Source of the DNA: a virus
Length of the DNA: 47,680 nt
IMG/VR virus record: IMGVR_UViG_3300025121_000075
Location: 1-47,680 of that record
Direction: 5' to 3' (one strand)
Part shown: piece after piece, positions 42,015-47,680 of the stretch
Numbering within the stretch: position 1 is the first letter of the stretch
How the letters are laid out: each line of letters opens with the position of its first letter
The notes under the pieces: model-generated
Databases searched by the model: none
The model's input: only the letters and a program-made list of their open reading frames with translations
What the model was told of the DNA's origin: nothing
Position numbers and translations under genes: made by a program

Positions 42015-43874
42015 ATGCGATCTTTGACCTTGACTCTAGCCGCTCTGGCCCTGCTTGCCCTGTCCGGCTGCAAAAGTGCCTCCACCGGCACAACCGCCGA
42101 TGCCAGCAGTGACACTTACACCGTCTCCGGGGTGGCCGAAGGCGGGCCTTGCAACCAAGGCAGCTCCGTCACCTTCCAGGATTTGGACAGCACCTTGGCC
42201 CAAAGCGGCAGGTCCTTTGAAACCACCACCACCGACGACACCGGCGCCTACAGCCTCAGCGTCCAAACCGCTTTGGGGCTGGTGGACGCCAAGGTTGAGG
42301 GGTATTGTTTCCACGAAGTCAAAGGCACCGCCGTTTCCCCCGTGACCTTGCGGGCCTACGCAGACGTCTCCGCCGGGCAAACCGTCCACATCAACATCGC
42401 CACCACCCTGGAGCGCCCCCGGATTGCGGCCCTGGTCAAGGGCGGGTCGAAGTTCGCCGCCGCCGAGGGCCAGGCTGAAACAGAGGTTTTTGCCGCTTTC
42501 GGGCTAGGCGTGCCGGCCAAATCACCAAAACAGATGTCCGTGGCCGTCGATTCTACCCTCCTGGCCCTTTCGGTGTTGGTGATCGGCAATGACGACGAAA
42601 GCACCTACAGCCAGCGGATGTACCAGATCGCCGACGACCTCGCCGATGGCTCCCTCGACTCGGCCAGCCTCAAGGCGGCGATCGTGGCCAACCGCAAGGT
42701 GACCTACTCCGCCGTCTCGGGCAACCTAACGACCCGGTACGCCAAGTCTGGCAAAACCGTGACTCCCCCTTCGATCAGCGACTACATGGACGATGATGGG
42801 GACGGAGTCCTCAACCCGGTTGACGATGACACCCCCGCCGCTTTTGCGTTCACGGCCCAAACTGGCCTAGCGGCCTCGACCGCCGCCAGCAGCAACACCA
42901 TCACCATTTCCGGGATCTCGGCGACCACCAAGGCCAGCCTCTCCGGTTCCGGGTTTGCCGCCTACAAAAACGGAACGGCCCAAACCGGGGACTTTATGGT
43001 CACCAACGAAGACCGGGTCAGCCTGACCGGCACCAGCAGCTCCAGCTACAACAGCACCGTCACCGCCACCCTCACCGTGGGCGGAACCTCGGGGACCTGG
43101 TCCCTTTCGACCTTCACCCCGTCCGGGTATTCGTTCGCCGCCAAAACGGGCCTGGAGCTATCGGCGAGCGTGACCAGCGATTCGGTGACCCTCTCGGGCT
43201 ACACAGGCAGCGAAACCGTCACCCTTTCGGGCTGCACCGCCACCAAGGACGGCGTGGCCCATACCGGGACCAGCTTCAGCGCCGCCGCTGGGGCCGTGGT
43301 CACCCTGACCGGGACCACCTCTTCCAGCTTCGGCACCGCCCAGAGCTGCACCCTAACCCTGGGCGGGGTCACTAGCACCTGGACCTACACCACCTACAGC
43401 CCCGTCCTTTATGGTTATTTTGACGGTTCGGCGGGGACCTTTAGTATGAATTTGGGAGCAATTTACTTGGCTTTGCCCTTGACCACCAGCGCCACGGCTT
43501 CGGTCAAGTATATGGGGATCGGTTCCACATGTTCTTTTACCGGGGCCTACCTGTACAGCAACAACGGAGGCAATCCGGGGACGTTGCTGGCCACCGCCAC
43601 CCTGGGCTACGCTCCGGCACTGTTGGGCAGCCTGGCCTACAGCAAAAACACCGGCGGCACCGCCACCCTGCCCGGAGGGACCCAGGCCAGCCTTTCCAGC
43701 CGATACAGCCTGGCCGCTGGGGACTATTGGATTGTGCTTTCCAAGCCATCCGCCTGCCAGACAGGTGGGGCCGGAGGCACGTCCACCCACGACACCATGA
43801 AGTGGTCTAATGACCTGAGCACCTGGACCTCTTACGGAGGCGGGACCAACATCACCCTTTGGCTGGCGGACTGA
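42015..43874 (+). CDS. Surface lipoprotein with repeated beta domains (lysogenic conversion candidate)
   Basis: 619 residues. A signal sequence with lipobox ALSGCKS predicts a lipid anchor at Cys 19. The early part has carboxypeptidase-regulatory-like strands (SGVAEGGPCNQGS), then a helical part. YMDDDGDGVLNPVDDDTP is a calcium-binding thrombospondin type-3-like linker. Two related beta repeats follow (FTAQTGLAASTAASSNTITI and FAAKTGLELSASVTSDSVTL), and a last 150-residue domain. It has its own regulatory region, so it is probably expressed in the lysogen. Serine/threonine-rich codon use differs from the virion genes. Confidence 0.75.
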   Translation: MRSLTLTLAALALLALSGCKSASTGTTADASSDTYTVSGVAEGGPCNQGSSVTFQDLDSTLAQSGRSFETTTTDDTGAYSLSVQTALGLVDAKVEGYCFHEVKGTAVSPVTLRAYADVSAGQTVHINIATTLERPRIAALVKGGSKFAAAEGQAETEVFAAFGLGVPAKSPKQMSVAVDSTLLALSVLVIGNDDESTYSQRMYQIADDLADGSLDSASLKAAIVANRKVTYSAVSGNLTTRYAKSGKTVTPPSISDYMDDDGDGVLNPVDDDTPAAFAFTAQTGLAASTAASSNTITISGISATTKASLSGSGFAAYKNGTAQTGDFMVTNEDRVSLTGTSSSSYNSTVTATLTVGGTSGTWSLSTFTPSGYSFAAKTGLELSASVTSDSVTLSGYTGSETVTLSGCTATKDGVAHTGTSFSAAAGAVVTLTGTTSSSFGTAQSCTLTLGGVTSTWTYTTYSPVLYGYFDGSAGTFSMNLGAIYLALPLTTSATASVKYMGIGSTCSFTGAYLYSNNGGNPGTLLATATLGYAPALLGSLAYSKNTGGTATLPGGTQASLSSRYSLAAGDYWIVLSKPSACQTGGAGGTSTHDTMKWSNDLSTWTSYGGGTNITLWLAD

Positions 43875-43921
43875 TTGAGGGAGGGGCTGGATCGCCCACC
43901 CACCATCCAGGTCCATCCCAC

Positions 43922-43937
43922 GGGGGAATTATCCCCC
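43922..43937 (+). terminator. Small GGGGG/CCCCC hairpin between genes
   Basis: GGGGG-AATTAT-CCCCC, 48 bases after the lipoprotein stop. No T run, so weak termination at best. Confidence 0.3.
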
Positions 43938-43968
43938 AAGGGCAGAAAACCCCCAAGCCAAGGAAAAA

Positions 43969-44151
43969 ATGGCGCAATTGGAAGTTGGCGATACGGTCTG
44001 CCTAAAGTCTGGCGGTCCTTTGATGACGGTCACAAAGGTGCATGAAACTGGGCTCGTCGAAGTTGTGTATTTCGACAAAAACCAAAACCCCAAGAACGAG
44101 AGATTCCAGGAGAAAGTCCTGGAGAAGGACAACGGAATCCCGCCGGTCTAA
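43969..44151 (+). CDS. DUF2158 (YodC-like) small protein
   Basis: 60 residues. LEVGDTVCLKSGGPLMTVTK is the DUF2158 signature, a small SH3-like barrel of unknown role. AAGGA lies before the ATG. It ends just before two hairpins that should close the rightward transcription. Confidence 0.8.
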   Translation: MAQLEVGDTVCLKSGGPLMTVTKVHETGLVEVVYFDKNQNPKNERFQEKVLEKDNGIPPV

Positions 44152-44159
44152 GACAACAT

Positions 44160-44184
44160 GAGGCGCAACACGTTGCTGCGCCTC
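44160..44184 (+). terminator. Hairpin after the DUF2158 gene
   Basis: GAGGCGCA and TGCGCCTC form an 8-bp stem. No T run. It is followed by a stronger terminator 30 bases further. Confidence 0.45.
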
Positions 44185-44215
44185 TTCGCTCCCTCCCATC
44201 CTCCCCTCCACCAAC

Positions 44216-44258
44216 AAAAAAGCCCCTGGCAGGTTTCCCCCGCCAGGGGCTTTTTTTT
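44216..44258. terminator. Bidirectional terminator between convergent operons
   Basis: AGCCCCTGGC and GCCAGGGGCT form a perfect 10-bp stem, flanked by six A on the left and eight T on the right. It lies between the rightward operon and the leftward genes from 44859. Confidence 0.9.
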
Positions 44259-44350
44259 ATCCCCACGGGGGTGGGGAACGTTCGCAGCCTTTTGGCCACT
44301 AGCTCAATGCCATTCGGCATTTTCGAGACATCCCCACGGAGGTGGGGAAC
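44259..44350 (-). CRISPR. Two type I-E-like CRISPR repeat units (mini-array or repeat mimic)
   Basis: On the minus strand, GTTCCCCACCTCCGTGGGGA(T) at 44350-44330 and GTTCCCCACCCCCGTGGGGA(T) at 44279-44259 differ at one base. The stem-loop GTTCCCCAC...GTGGGGAT is that of type I-E repeats. The start-to-start distance is 71 bp, not the 61 bp usual for I-E. The 50-base interval has its own AATGCC/GGCATT hairpin. No cas gene is present. A two-unit remnant or an RNA anti-CRISPR-like repeat mimic are both possible. Confidence 0.45.
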
Positions 44351-44364
44351 ACTTGAGGGGGACT

Positions 44365-44859
44365 TTACTCTACCGCTGGTCCCGGCGCAACTATTTTTTT
44401 TAACAACCAGAGCAGGTAGTCCGCCTCCAGCTCCAATGTGGTCCGGCGTGCCCCGTCTGGGAACAGGTAGTACCGTTTTTTAGAGACGAACGGCGCTACT
44501 TGGCGGACCCACTCATTACCCGTTTGATCCAGCCGTCTTGTGCTGGTAACCCTCCCCTGACTCCAGTCCAGATCAAACCGCTCTTTCGCCTCTGGGTTGT
44601 TCTCCGGGTGGAGCCAATAGGTAACCCCCTCGATCTCCACGTTCAGATCCTCTGGTACCGGCTGGCCCAGCTTCTGGTAGGCGATCCGTTTGCCGTTCGA
44701 GGTCAGTTTTGCGGAATAATATTTTTCGGTGCCGTACCTGGACAGGAGCGAAAAGTAGCCCTCTGCCGCAACCCTCGGGATGCGAGTAGTGAAACGCTCG
44801 TTCTCGTCCCGCTGTCCATCCGGCCCGATCAGGAGCACCCGGAACACTGATTCATGCAC
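44365..44859 (-). CDS. Hypothetical protein, paralogue of 45545-46015
   Basis: 164 residues from GTG. It shares a layout with the protein at 45545-46015: an FRVLLIGPDGQ/YRVYIRLPNSQ start, a central (N/Q)VEIEGVTYW / IQIEGITYR, and an ending RRIYEWPNGD / KRYYLFPDGA then a helix. So the two flank the AcrVA2-like gene as diverged copies. No family known. It ends next to the CRISPR-like repeats. Confidence 0.6.
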   Translation of the reverse strand: MHESVFRVLLIGPDGQRDENERFTTRIPRVAAEGYFSLLSRYGTEKYYSAKLTSNGKRIAYQKLGQPVPEDLNVEIEGVTYWLHPENNPEAKERFDLDWSQGRVTSTRRLDQTGNEWVRQVAPFVSKKRYYLFPDGARRTTLELEADYLLWLLKKIVAPGPAVE

Positions 44860-44891
44860 GATTTCTCTTGGGTAGGGGTCGTTGTGGTTAA

Positions 44892-45539
44892 CTATACGCT
44901 GGGAGCCCGATCCTCAGGGTTACCCCCAAGGGCAATTGCTTCATCGCCTTTCGGCCAGACCCCTGGTATAACCATCGATTCGGCGTAGAGGTCCAACAGT
45001 CGGATGATTAGACGAACTATTGCGAGGCGGTACTCGTGGTCGCTGTAGACCGGCGGGGTGTAGAACCTCGCAACGGCCTGTTGGTGGAGCAGAAACCGCA
45101 GCTCCGTGAAACCGTGATTGGTGTCGTACTCCAGGTTCGCCCAAAACCCCAGCAAATCCCGACCATCCCAGACTAGCCCCGGCGACTCGACATAAACGCA
45201 CCGCTCGGGTAGCCGCTCAAGCACCAAGGGGGGTAGCTCCCCGGTCAGCGCCATCCGGCCCAAGTCGGCGGCCCCCGACTCATTAAACCGGAGCAGCTCC
45301 TTGGTGTATCTCCAGGTCCCCAGGGCCACCTCTTGGCCTGTCAAGGGGGTTTTGTCTGGCCCCAGGGCCGGGAACCTCAGAACCGCTGTTAATACAGCGT
45401 AGGACTCAGAGTCAGGCAAAAAGCACCAGTCCGGCCATCTCGGCACCCCCTCCCAATGGAGGTGTGCCTGCTCCACCCAGGGCCAAAGGTCGGGATAAGC
45501 CCGGCGGAACCGGTTTAGTGCTTCAAGGGGGGCTATCAA
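44892..45539 (-). CDS. AcrVA2-like protein (anti-CRISPR candidate)
   Basis: 215 residues from TTG after GAGG. The stretch from about 70 to 155 follows AcrVA2 of Moraxella bovoculi: a GTWRYTK (GAWRNT) segment, then a helix, then LPERCVYVES (LPDWCVYVD), then LLGFWANLEY (IKGFWAIYD) and LRFLL (LDFVV). AcrVA2 blocks Cas12a production by acting on its nascent chain and message. Here the C-terminal 100 residues of AcrVA2 are missing. Similarity is judged from memory of the family, so treat as a candidate. Broad AcrVA2-like families also occur in hosts without Cas12a. Confidence 0.55.
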   Translation of the reverse strand: MIAPLEALNRFRRAYPDLWPWVEQAHLHWEGVPRWPDWCFLPDSESYAVLTAVLRFPALGPDKTPLTGQEVALGTWRYTKELLRFNESGAADLGRMALTGELPPLVLERLPERCVYVESPGLVWDGRDLLGFWANLEYDTNHGFTELRFLLHQQAVARFYTPPVYSDHEYRLAIVRLIIRLLDLYAESMVIPGVWPKGDEAIALGGNPEDRAPSV

Positions 45540-45544
45540 TGACC

Positions 45545-46015
45545 TCAGGCCCTCCCAAGTTTTGCCAGCATCTCCAGCAACACCGACTCTGGCAGTTCAA
45601 CGGTGGGCACAGTATCACCGTTGGGCCACTCGTAGATCCGGCGTTTGACCATCTCTGGCCAAAGGGCGAGTGATTTTTTGGTCCCAGGGTCCCCGGGCCT
45701 CAGTGTGGTGCGGACATGGGCCAAACCAAAATCCATCGTCGCCTGCTCTTTGGCCGGTCGCCGGTAGGTGATACCCTCGATTTGGATTTCCAGCTGCGGG
45801 TCCAAGGGGCTATCCAGACAGATGTAGGCCTGCTGCTGGTTGTTGAGCGAAAGCACCGCTGCCCTCGGCTCCTCGGATGGCTCCGGGTACTGGTCGAGTA
45901 GCCCCCAAAATGCGGCCAGCGCAACCCCAAGATCAGGGGTGTTGGTTTTGTTGTTCCGGTCCACCTGCTGGGAGTTGGGCAAGCGGATGTAAACCCGGTA
46001 GATTGGTTTAGCCAT
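45545..46015 (-). CDS. Hypothetical protein, paralogue of 44365-44859
   Basis: 156 residues, ATG overlapping the previous stop (TAATG). It shows the same order as the protein at 44365-44859 (see there), including IQIEGITYR and RIYEWPNGD. It directly precedes the AcrVA2-like gene with a five-base gap. Confidence 0.6.
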   Translation of the reverse strand: MAKPIYRVYIRLPNSQQVDRNNKTNTPDLGVALAAFWGLLDQYPEPSEEPRAAVLSLNNQQQAYICLDSPLDPQLEIQIEGITYRRPAKEQATMDFGLAHVRTTLRPGDPGTKKSLALWPEMVKRRIYEWPNGDTVPTVELPESVLLEMLAKLGRA

Positions 46016-46515
46016 TATATCCCTCTAGGTTTCAATGGTTTTAAAGTAAAATCGTCCTTTTCTTCGTCCCACTCCCAATCATCGGAATCATCGCCATGCT
46101 CAGGCGCTGGGGCTCTCCCGTCAATTACAGCTGAGATACCGTCAATCGCCGTTCTCAGGAGCTCACATTGGGCCAGCGTCTCACAGGCCCTGCCCCAAAT
46201 TGCCTCTGCCTCCTCCAGCGGTGAACGATCAACCTCCCGGTCCTCACAGATCAATGTTGGCCGCCCTTGTTGCAGCCGGACGGCGATCCAATTTGGCGCA
46301 ATGCCTACCGGATACCGGCTGATAGGCATCCATCTATGCCCCCCAGGGATTCTAGGTCGCACCTGGAGTTCACCCCAGCCAAAATTGGCGAACTTCGGCG
46401 CATTACTAAAATAGTGTAACCTAGCGATTGCCAAGGCCCGCATCAATTGATGCGGGTTGTTCACCTCTGGCAGATTCGTGGCCCGGCTCATGGTGTCCGT
46501 GATTCTGATTTTCAT
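46015..46515 (-). CDS. Hypothetical protein with acidic tail
   Basis: About 166 residues. The ATG at 46515 follows GAGGTC; the frame extends 12 codons upstream without a better start. Contains FGWGELQVRPRIPGGH in the middle and an acidic DDSDDWEWDEEKDD segment near the end, a DNA-mimic-like composition. No family recognised. Confidence 0.55.
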   Translation of the reverse strand: MKIRITDTMSRATNLPEVNNPHQLMRALAIARLHYFSNAPKFANFGWGELQVRPRIPGGHRWMPISRYPVGIAPNWIAVRLQQGRPTLICEDREVDRSPLEEAEAIWGRACETLAQCELLRTAIDGISAVIDGRAPAPEHGDDSDDWEWDEEKDDFTLKPLKPRGI

Positions 46516-46516
46516 G

Positions 46517-46744
46517 TTAGACCTCAAAATTGGATTTAACCCAGGCCCCAAACCCCTTCCAGGCGATGCAGTGGTCTGGGATACCGGGAGTCCGTTCGAT
46601 CACCAGTATCTGGTCGTTGGCCCTGGCTACCCCAGCCCACCTTTTAGTGGCCTCGGTTTTTGCCCCGGCCAGAGTGGTGGATCGAATGGGCTCGACCGGC
46701 ATTTTTTCGCCAATCCGGCGGATCGTTGTCAGGTAGGTTGCCAT
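46517..46744 (-). CDS. Small hypothetical protein
   Basis: About 75 residues from the ATG at 46744, after CTGGAGACAG. Mixed alpha/beta with a basic middle (AGAKTEATKRW). The stop is two bases from the next start. Function unknown. Confidence 0.55.
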   Translation of the reverse strand: MATYLTTIRRIGEKMPVEPIRSTTLAGAKTEATKRWAGVARANDQILVIERTPGIPDHCIAWKGFGAWVKSNFEV

Positions 46745-46768
46745 AGCTGTCTCCAGAAGTTGGTTCAA

Positions 46769-46789
46769 GCCCCGGCGGGGTGCCGGGGC
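46769..46789 (-). terminator. GC-rich hairpin between two small genes
   Basis: GCCCCGGC-GGGGT-GCCGGGGC, an 8-bp stem with a 5-base loop, without a T run. It may attenuate or stabilise the message. Confidence 0.45.
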
Positions 46790-46796
46790 AGGGTCA

Positions 46797-47078
46797 TTAC
46801 TTGATGTTGTTCAGGTATTCCTCAATGTCGATGAGTCCCTGATAGTGTTGGCACCGTTCGGTGCTGCCCTCGTCAGCGCTAAAAGAGACCCAAAATTTGC
46901 ATTTCCTCGAATTGCTAGGCCTAGTGCCAATTGGGGCCAGTCCGTAGGTTACGGACAACCCCCCACCGTTGCGGCTATTGCCTCTGGTCCGGTAGCGTTG
47001 GATGGACAGCCCCTTGGAGTTGGCCAAAGCCTCAACGGCGGAAAATTTGATTTGGACGGGATTTTTGGATGCTTGCAT
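46797..47078 (-). CDS. Small hypothetical protein
   Basis: About 93 residues from the ATG at 47078 after GTGGAG. The track upstream is open to 47174 but crosses a promoter-like TTGACA, so the inner start is used. Basic in the middle (YRTRGNSRNGG), and the end has CQHYQGLIDIEEYL. No family recognised. Confidence 0.55.
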   Translation of the reverse strand: MQASKNPVQIKFSAVEALANSKGLSIQRYRTRGNSRNGGGLSVTYGLAPIGTRPSNSRKCKFWVSFSADEGSTERCQHYQGLIDIEEYLNNIK

Positions 47079-47145
47079 GATGATCTCCACTGAGATTCGC
47101 CCGGAATCCGCCGGGTCGGTGGGGTTTTGCCCCTTGTATGACTCA

Positions 47146-47197
47146 ATCCTGCCAGGATCGTTTTTGCATGTCAATTAAAAAAATGCATATATGCATT
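47146..47197 (-). promoter_or_regulatory. Promoter and AATGCATATATGCATT palindrome
   Basis: A consensus TTGACA (47174-47169 on the minus strand) with a 17-base spacer to a weak -10, CAGGAT. Directly upstream of it lie an A/T-rich run and the perfect 16-bp palindrome AATGCATATATGCATT (47182-47197), an operator candidate. It would drive the leftward genes from 47078. Confidence 0.45.
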
Positions 47198-47205
47198 AAA
47201 TAAAA

Positions 47206-47481
47206 CTAGATTGCAGCCTGCAGCTTTTTGAGCGCCAGCTCAACGACAGATTCATCACCATTCACATGAAATTGGCCTTCTTCCAGATCAAACCAAAACT
47301 TGATCCCGCACAACCGGTTGAGGATGCGCTTTGCACCGCTGTTACTGATCGATTCCCCCTCCAGGGTGGCGGATCTGATGTTTCCGGTGCCGTAGTGGTT
47401 GAGGTCTAGCTCGATCAATTCGAGCAATTCGGATTCATTTGTAAATCTGACTAAGCTATGTGGATAACTGTATACAAGCAA
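47206..47481 (-). CDS. Small hypothetical protein nearest the right telomere
   Basis: 91 residues from TTG at 47481, with no ATG in frame. Mixed alpha/beta with an acidic middle (NESELLELIELDLNHYG). It lies about 20 bases inside the telomere-flank repeats. No family recognised. Confidence 0.5.
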   Translation of the reverse strand: MLVYSYPHSLVRFTNESELLELIELDLNHYGTGNIRSATLEGESISNSGAKRILNRLCGIKFWFDLEEGQFHVNGDESVVELALKKLQAAI

Positions 47482-47497
47482 TTTAATTCACAAAACA

Positions 47498-47598
47498 AAT
47501 GAGGCAAACATTAAAAGCAATAAATAAATGCACAATAAATACGCATAAAATCTAGAAATATGTTGAAAATAATACAGGGAAAAAATTGCCTCATTTAT
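47498..47598. repeat. Right telomere flank with GAGGCAA/TTGCCTCAT motifs
   Basis: AATGAGGCAA (47498-47507) and TTGCCTCATTTAT (47586-47598) are inverted copies of one motif also found in 1-250 and inside the palindrome. AT-rich; no gene. Confidence 0.6.
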
Positions 47599-47680
47599 CC
47601 AGTAATTTGAGGCAATATTTGCCTTATATAATAATATTATAATATTATTATATAAGGCAAATATTGCCTCAAATTACTGG
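47599..47680. other. Telomere (telRL) palindrome, 82 bp, protelomerase target
   Basis: A perfect palindrome centred between 47639 and 47640, 41 bases per arm. Each arm runs CCAGTAATTTGAGGCAAT, then ATTTGCCTTATATAAT and AATATTA at the centre. This is longer than the 56-bp N15/phiKO2 telRL and the 42-bp PY54 core. Cleavage about the centre would leave two hairpin ends, 47639 and 47640. The window stops exactly at the palindrome end, so it is unclear whether it is a true molecular end read through the hairpin or an opened circle. Confidence 0.9.

Noticed and set aside
44259-44350. Ordinary active type I-E CRISPR array
   Set aside because: Only two units, a 71-bp period, no leader and no cas genes; kept only as a repeat-mimic or remnant.

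Overview
The window looks like the complete or near-complete genome of a temperate, tailed (contractile-tail) phage that is kept as a linear plasmid with covalently closed hairpin ends. Three things support this. The last 82 bases (47599-47680) are a perfect palindrome, 41 bases per arm, of the telomere (telRL) type. A compact telomere resolvase (protelomerase) gene lies at 17268-18299. A ParA partition locus and a large primase-helicase replication gene sit beside it, and no integrase was recognised. This is the plan of N15, phiKO2, PY54 and the myovirus-type VHML/VP882/phiHAP-1 plasmid-prophages, but the proteins look only distantly related to those. If the DNA is read as a circle, 47680 joins base 1 and the palindrome is flanked on both sides by repeats of TTGYCTCAT/GGCAAATATT type, like an N15 'tos' site. 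The host cannot be named. Signal peptides, a lipobox, a barrel-like exported protein, frequent GTG/TTG starts and moderately GC-rich genes suggest a Gram-negative-type bacterium.

Layout. (1) 1-310: AT-rich telomere flank and a terminator. (2) 332-8220, minus strand: an accessory/early operon, probably headed by an immunity module (C4-like antisense RNA, a 36-codon leader ORF, then a P22-type antirepressor). It continues with small membrane and exported proteins, an ASCH-domain protein, a Dam-type methyltransferase, a PD-(D/E)XK nuclease and an SNF2-type helicase. (3) 8220-9990, plus strand: regulatory region with many palindromes, a candidate small RNA, terminators and three small genes. (4) 10006-13554: primase-helicase. 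(5) 13555-14761: non-coding, with GGGGAAAA-type iterons and three arrays of 8-bp repeats, probably origin and/or centromere. (6) 14762-18299: partition genes, a protein with repeated modules, a small membrane protein and the protelomerase. (7) 18453-41875: one long, tightly overlapped late operon: portal, terminase, two membrane proteins, protease/scaffold, capsid, neck, sheath, tubes, frameshifted tail chaperone, tape measure, baseplate, tail fibre. (8) 42015-44151: a surface lipoprotein gene with its own regulatory region, and a small DUF2158 protein. (9) 44365-47481, minus strand: a cluster of small accessory genes including an AcrVA2-like anti-CRISPR candidate, next to a pair of type I-E-like CRISPR repeat units.

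How it fits together. The primase-helicase would copy the linear DNA through the hairpin ends, the protelomerase would resolve the duplicated palindrome, and the par locus with its 8-bp repeats would segregate the plasmid. Immunity appears to use a C4-type antisense RNA acting on the antirepressor, as in P1 and N15. The late operon makes a myovirus particle. The lipoprotein gene shares two operator-like motifs with the immunity region, so it may be switched together with it. No endolysin, spanin or CI-type repressor was recognised.
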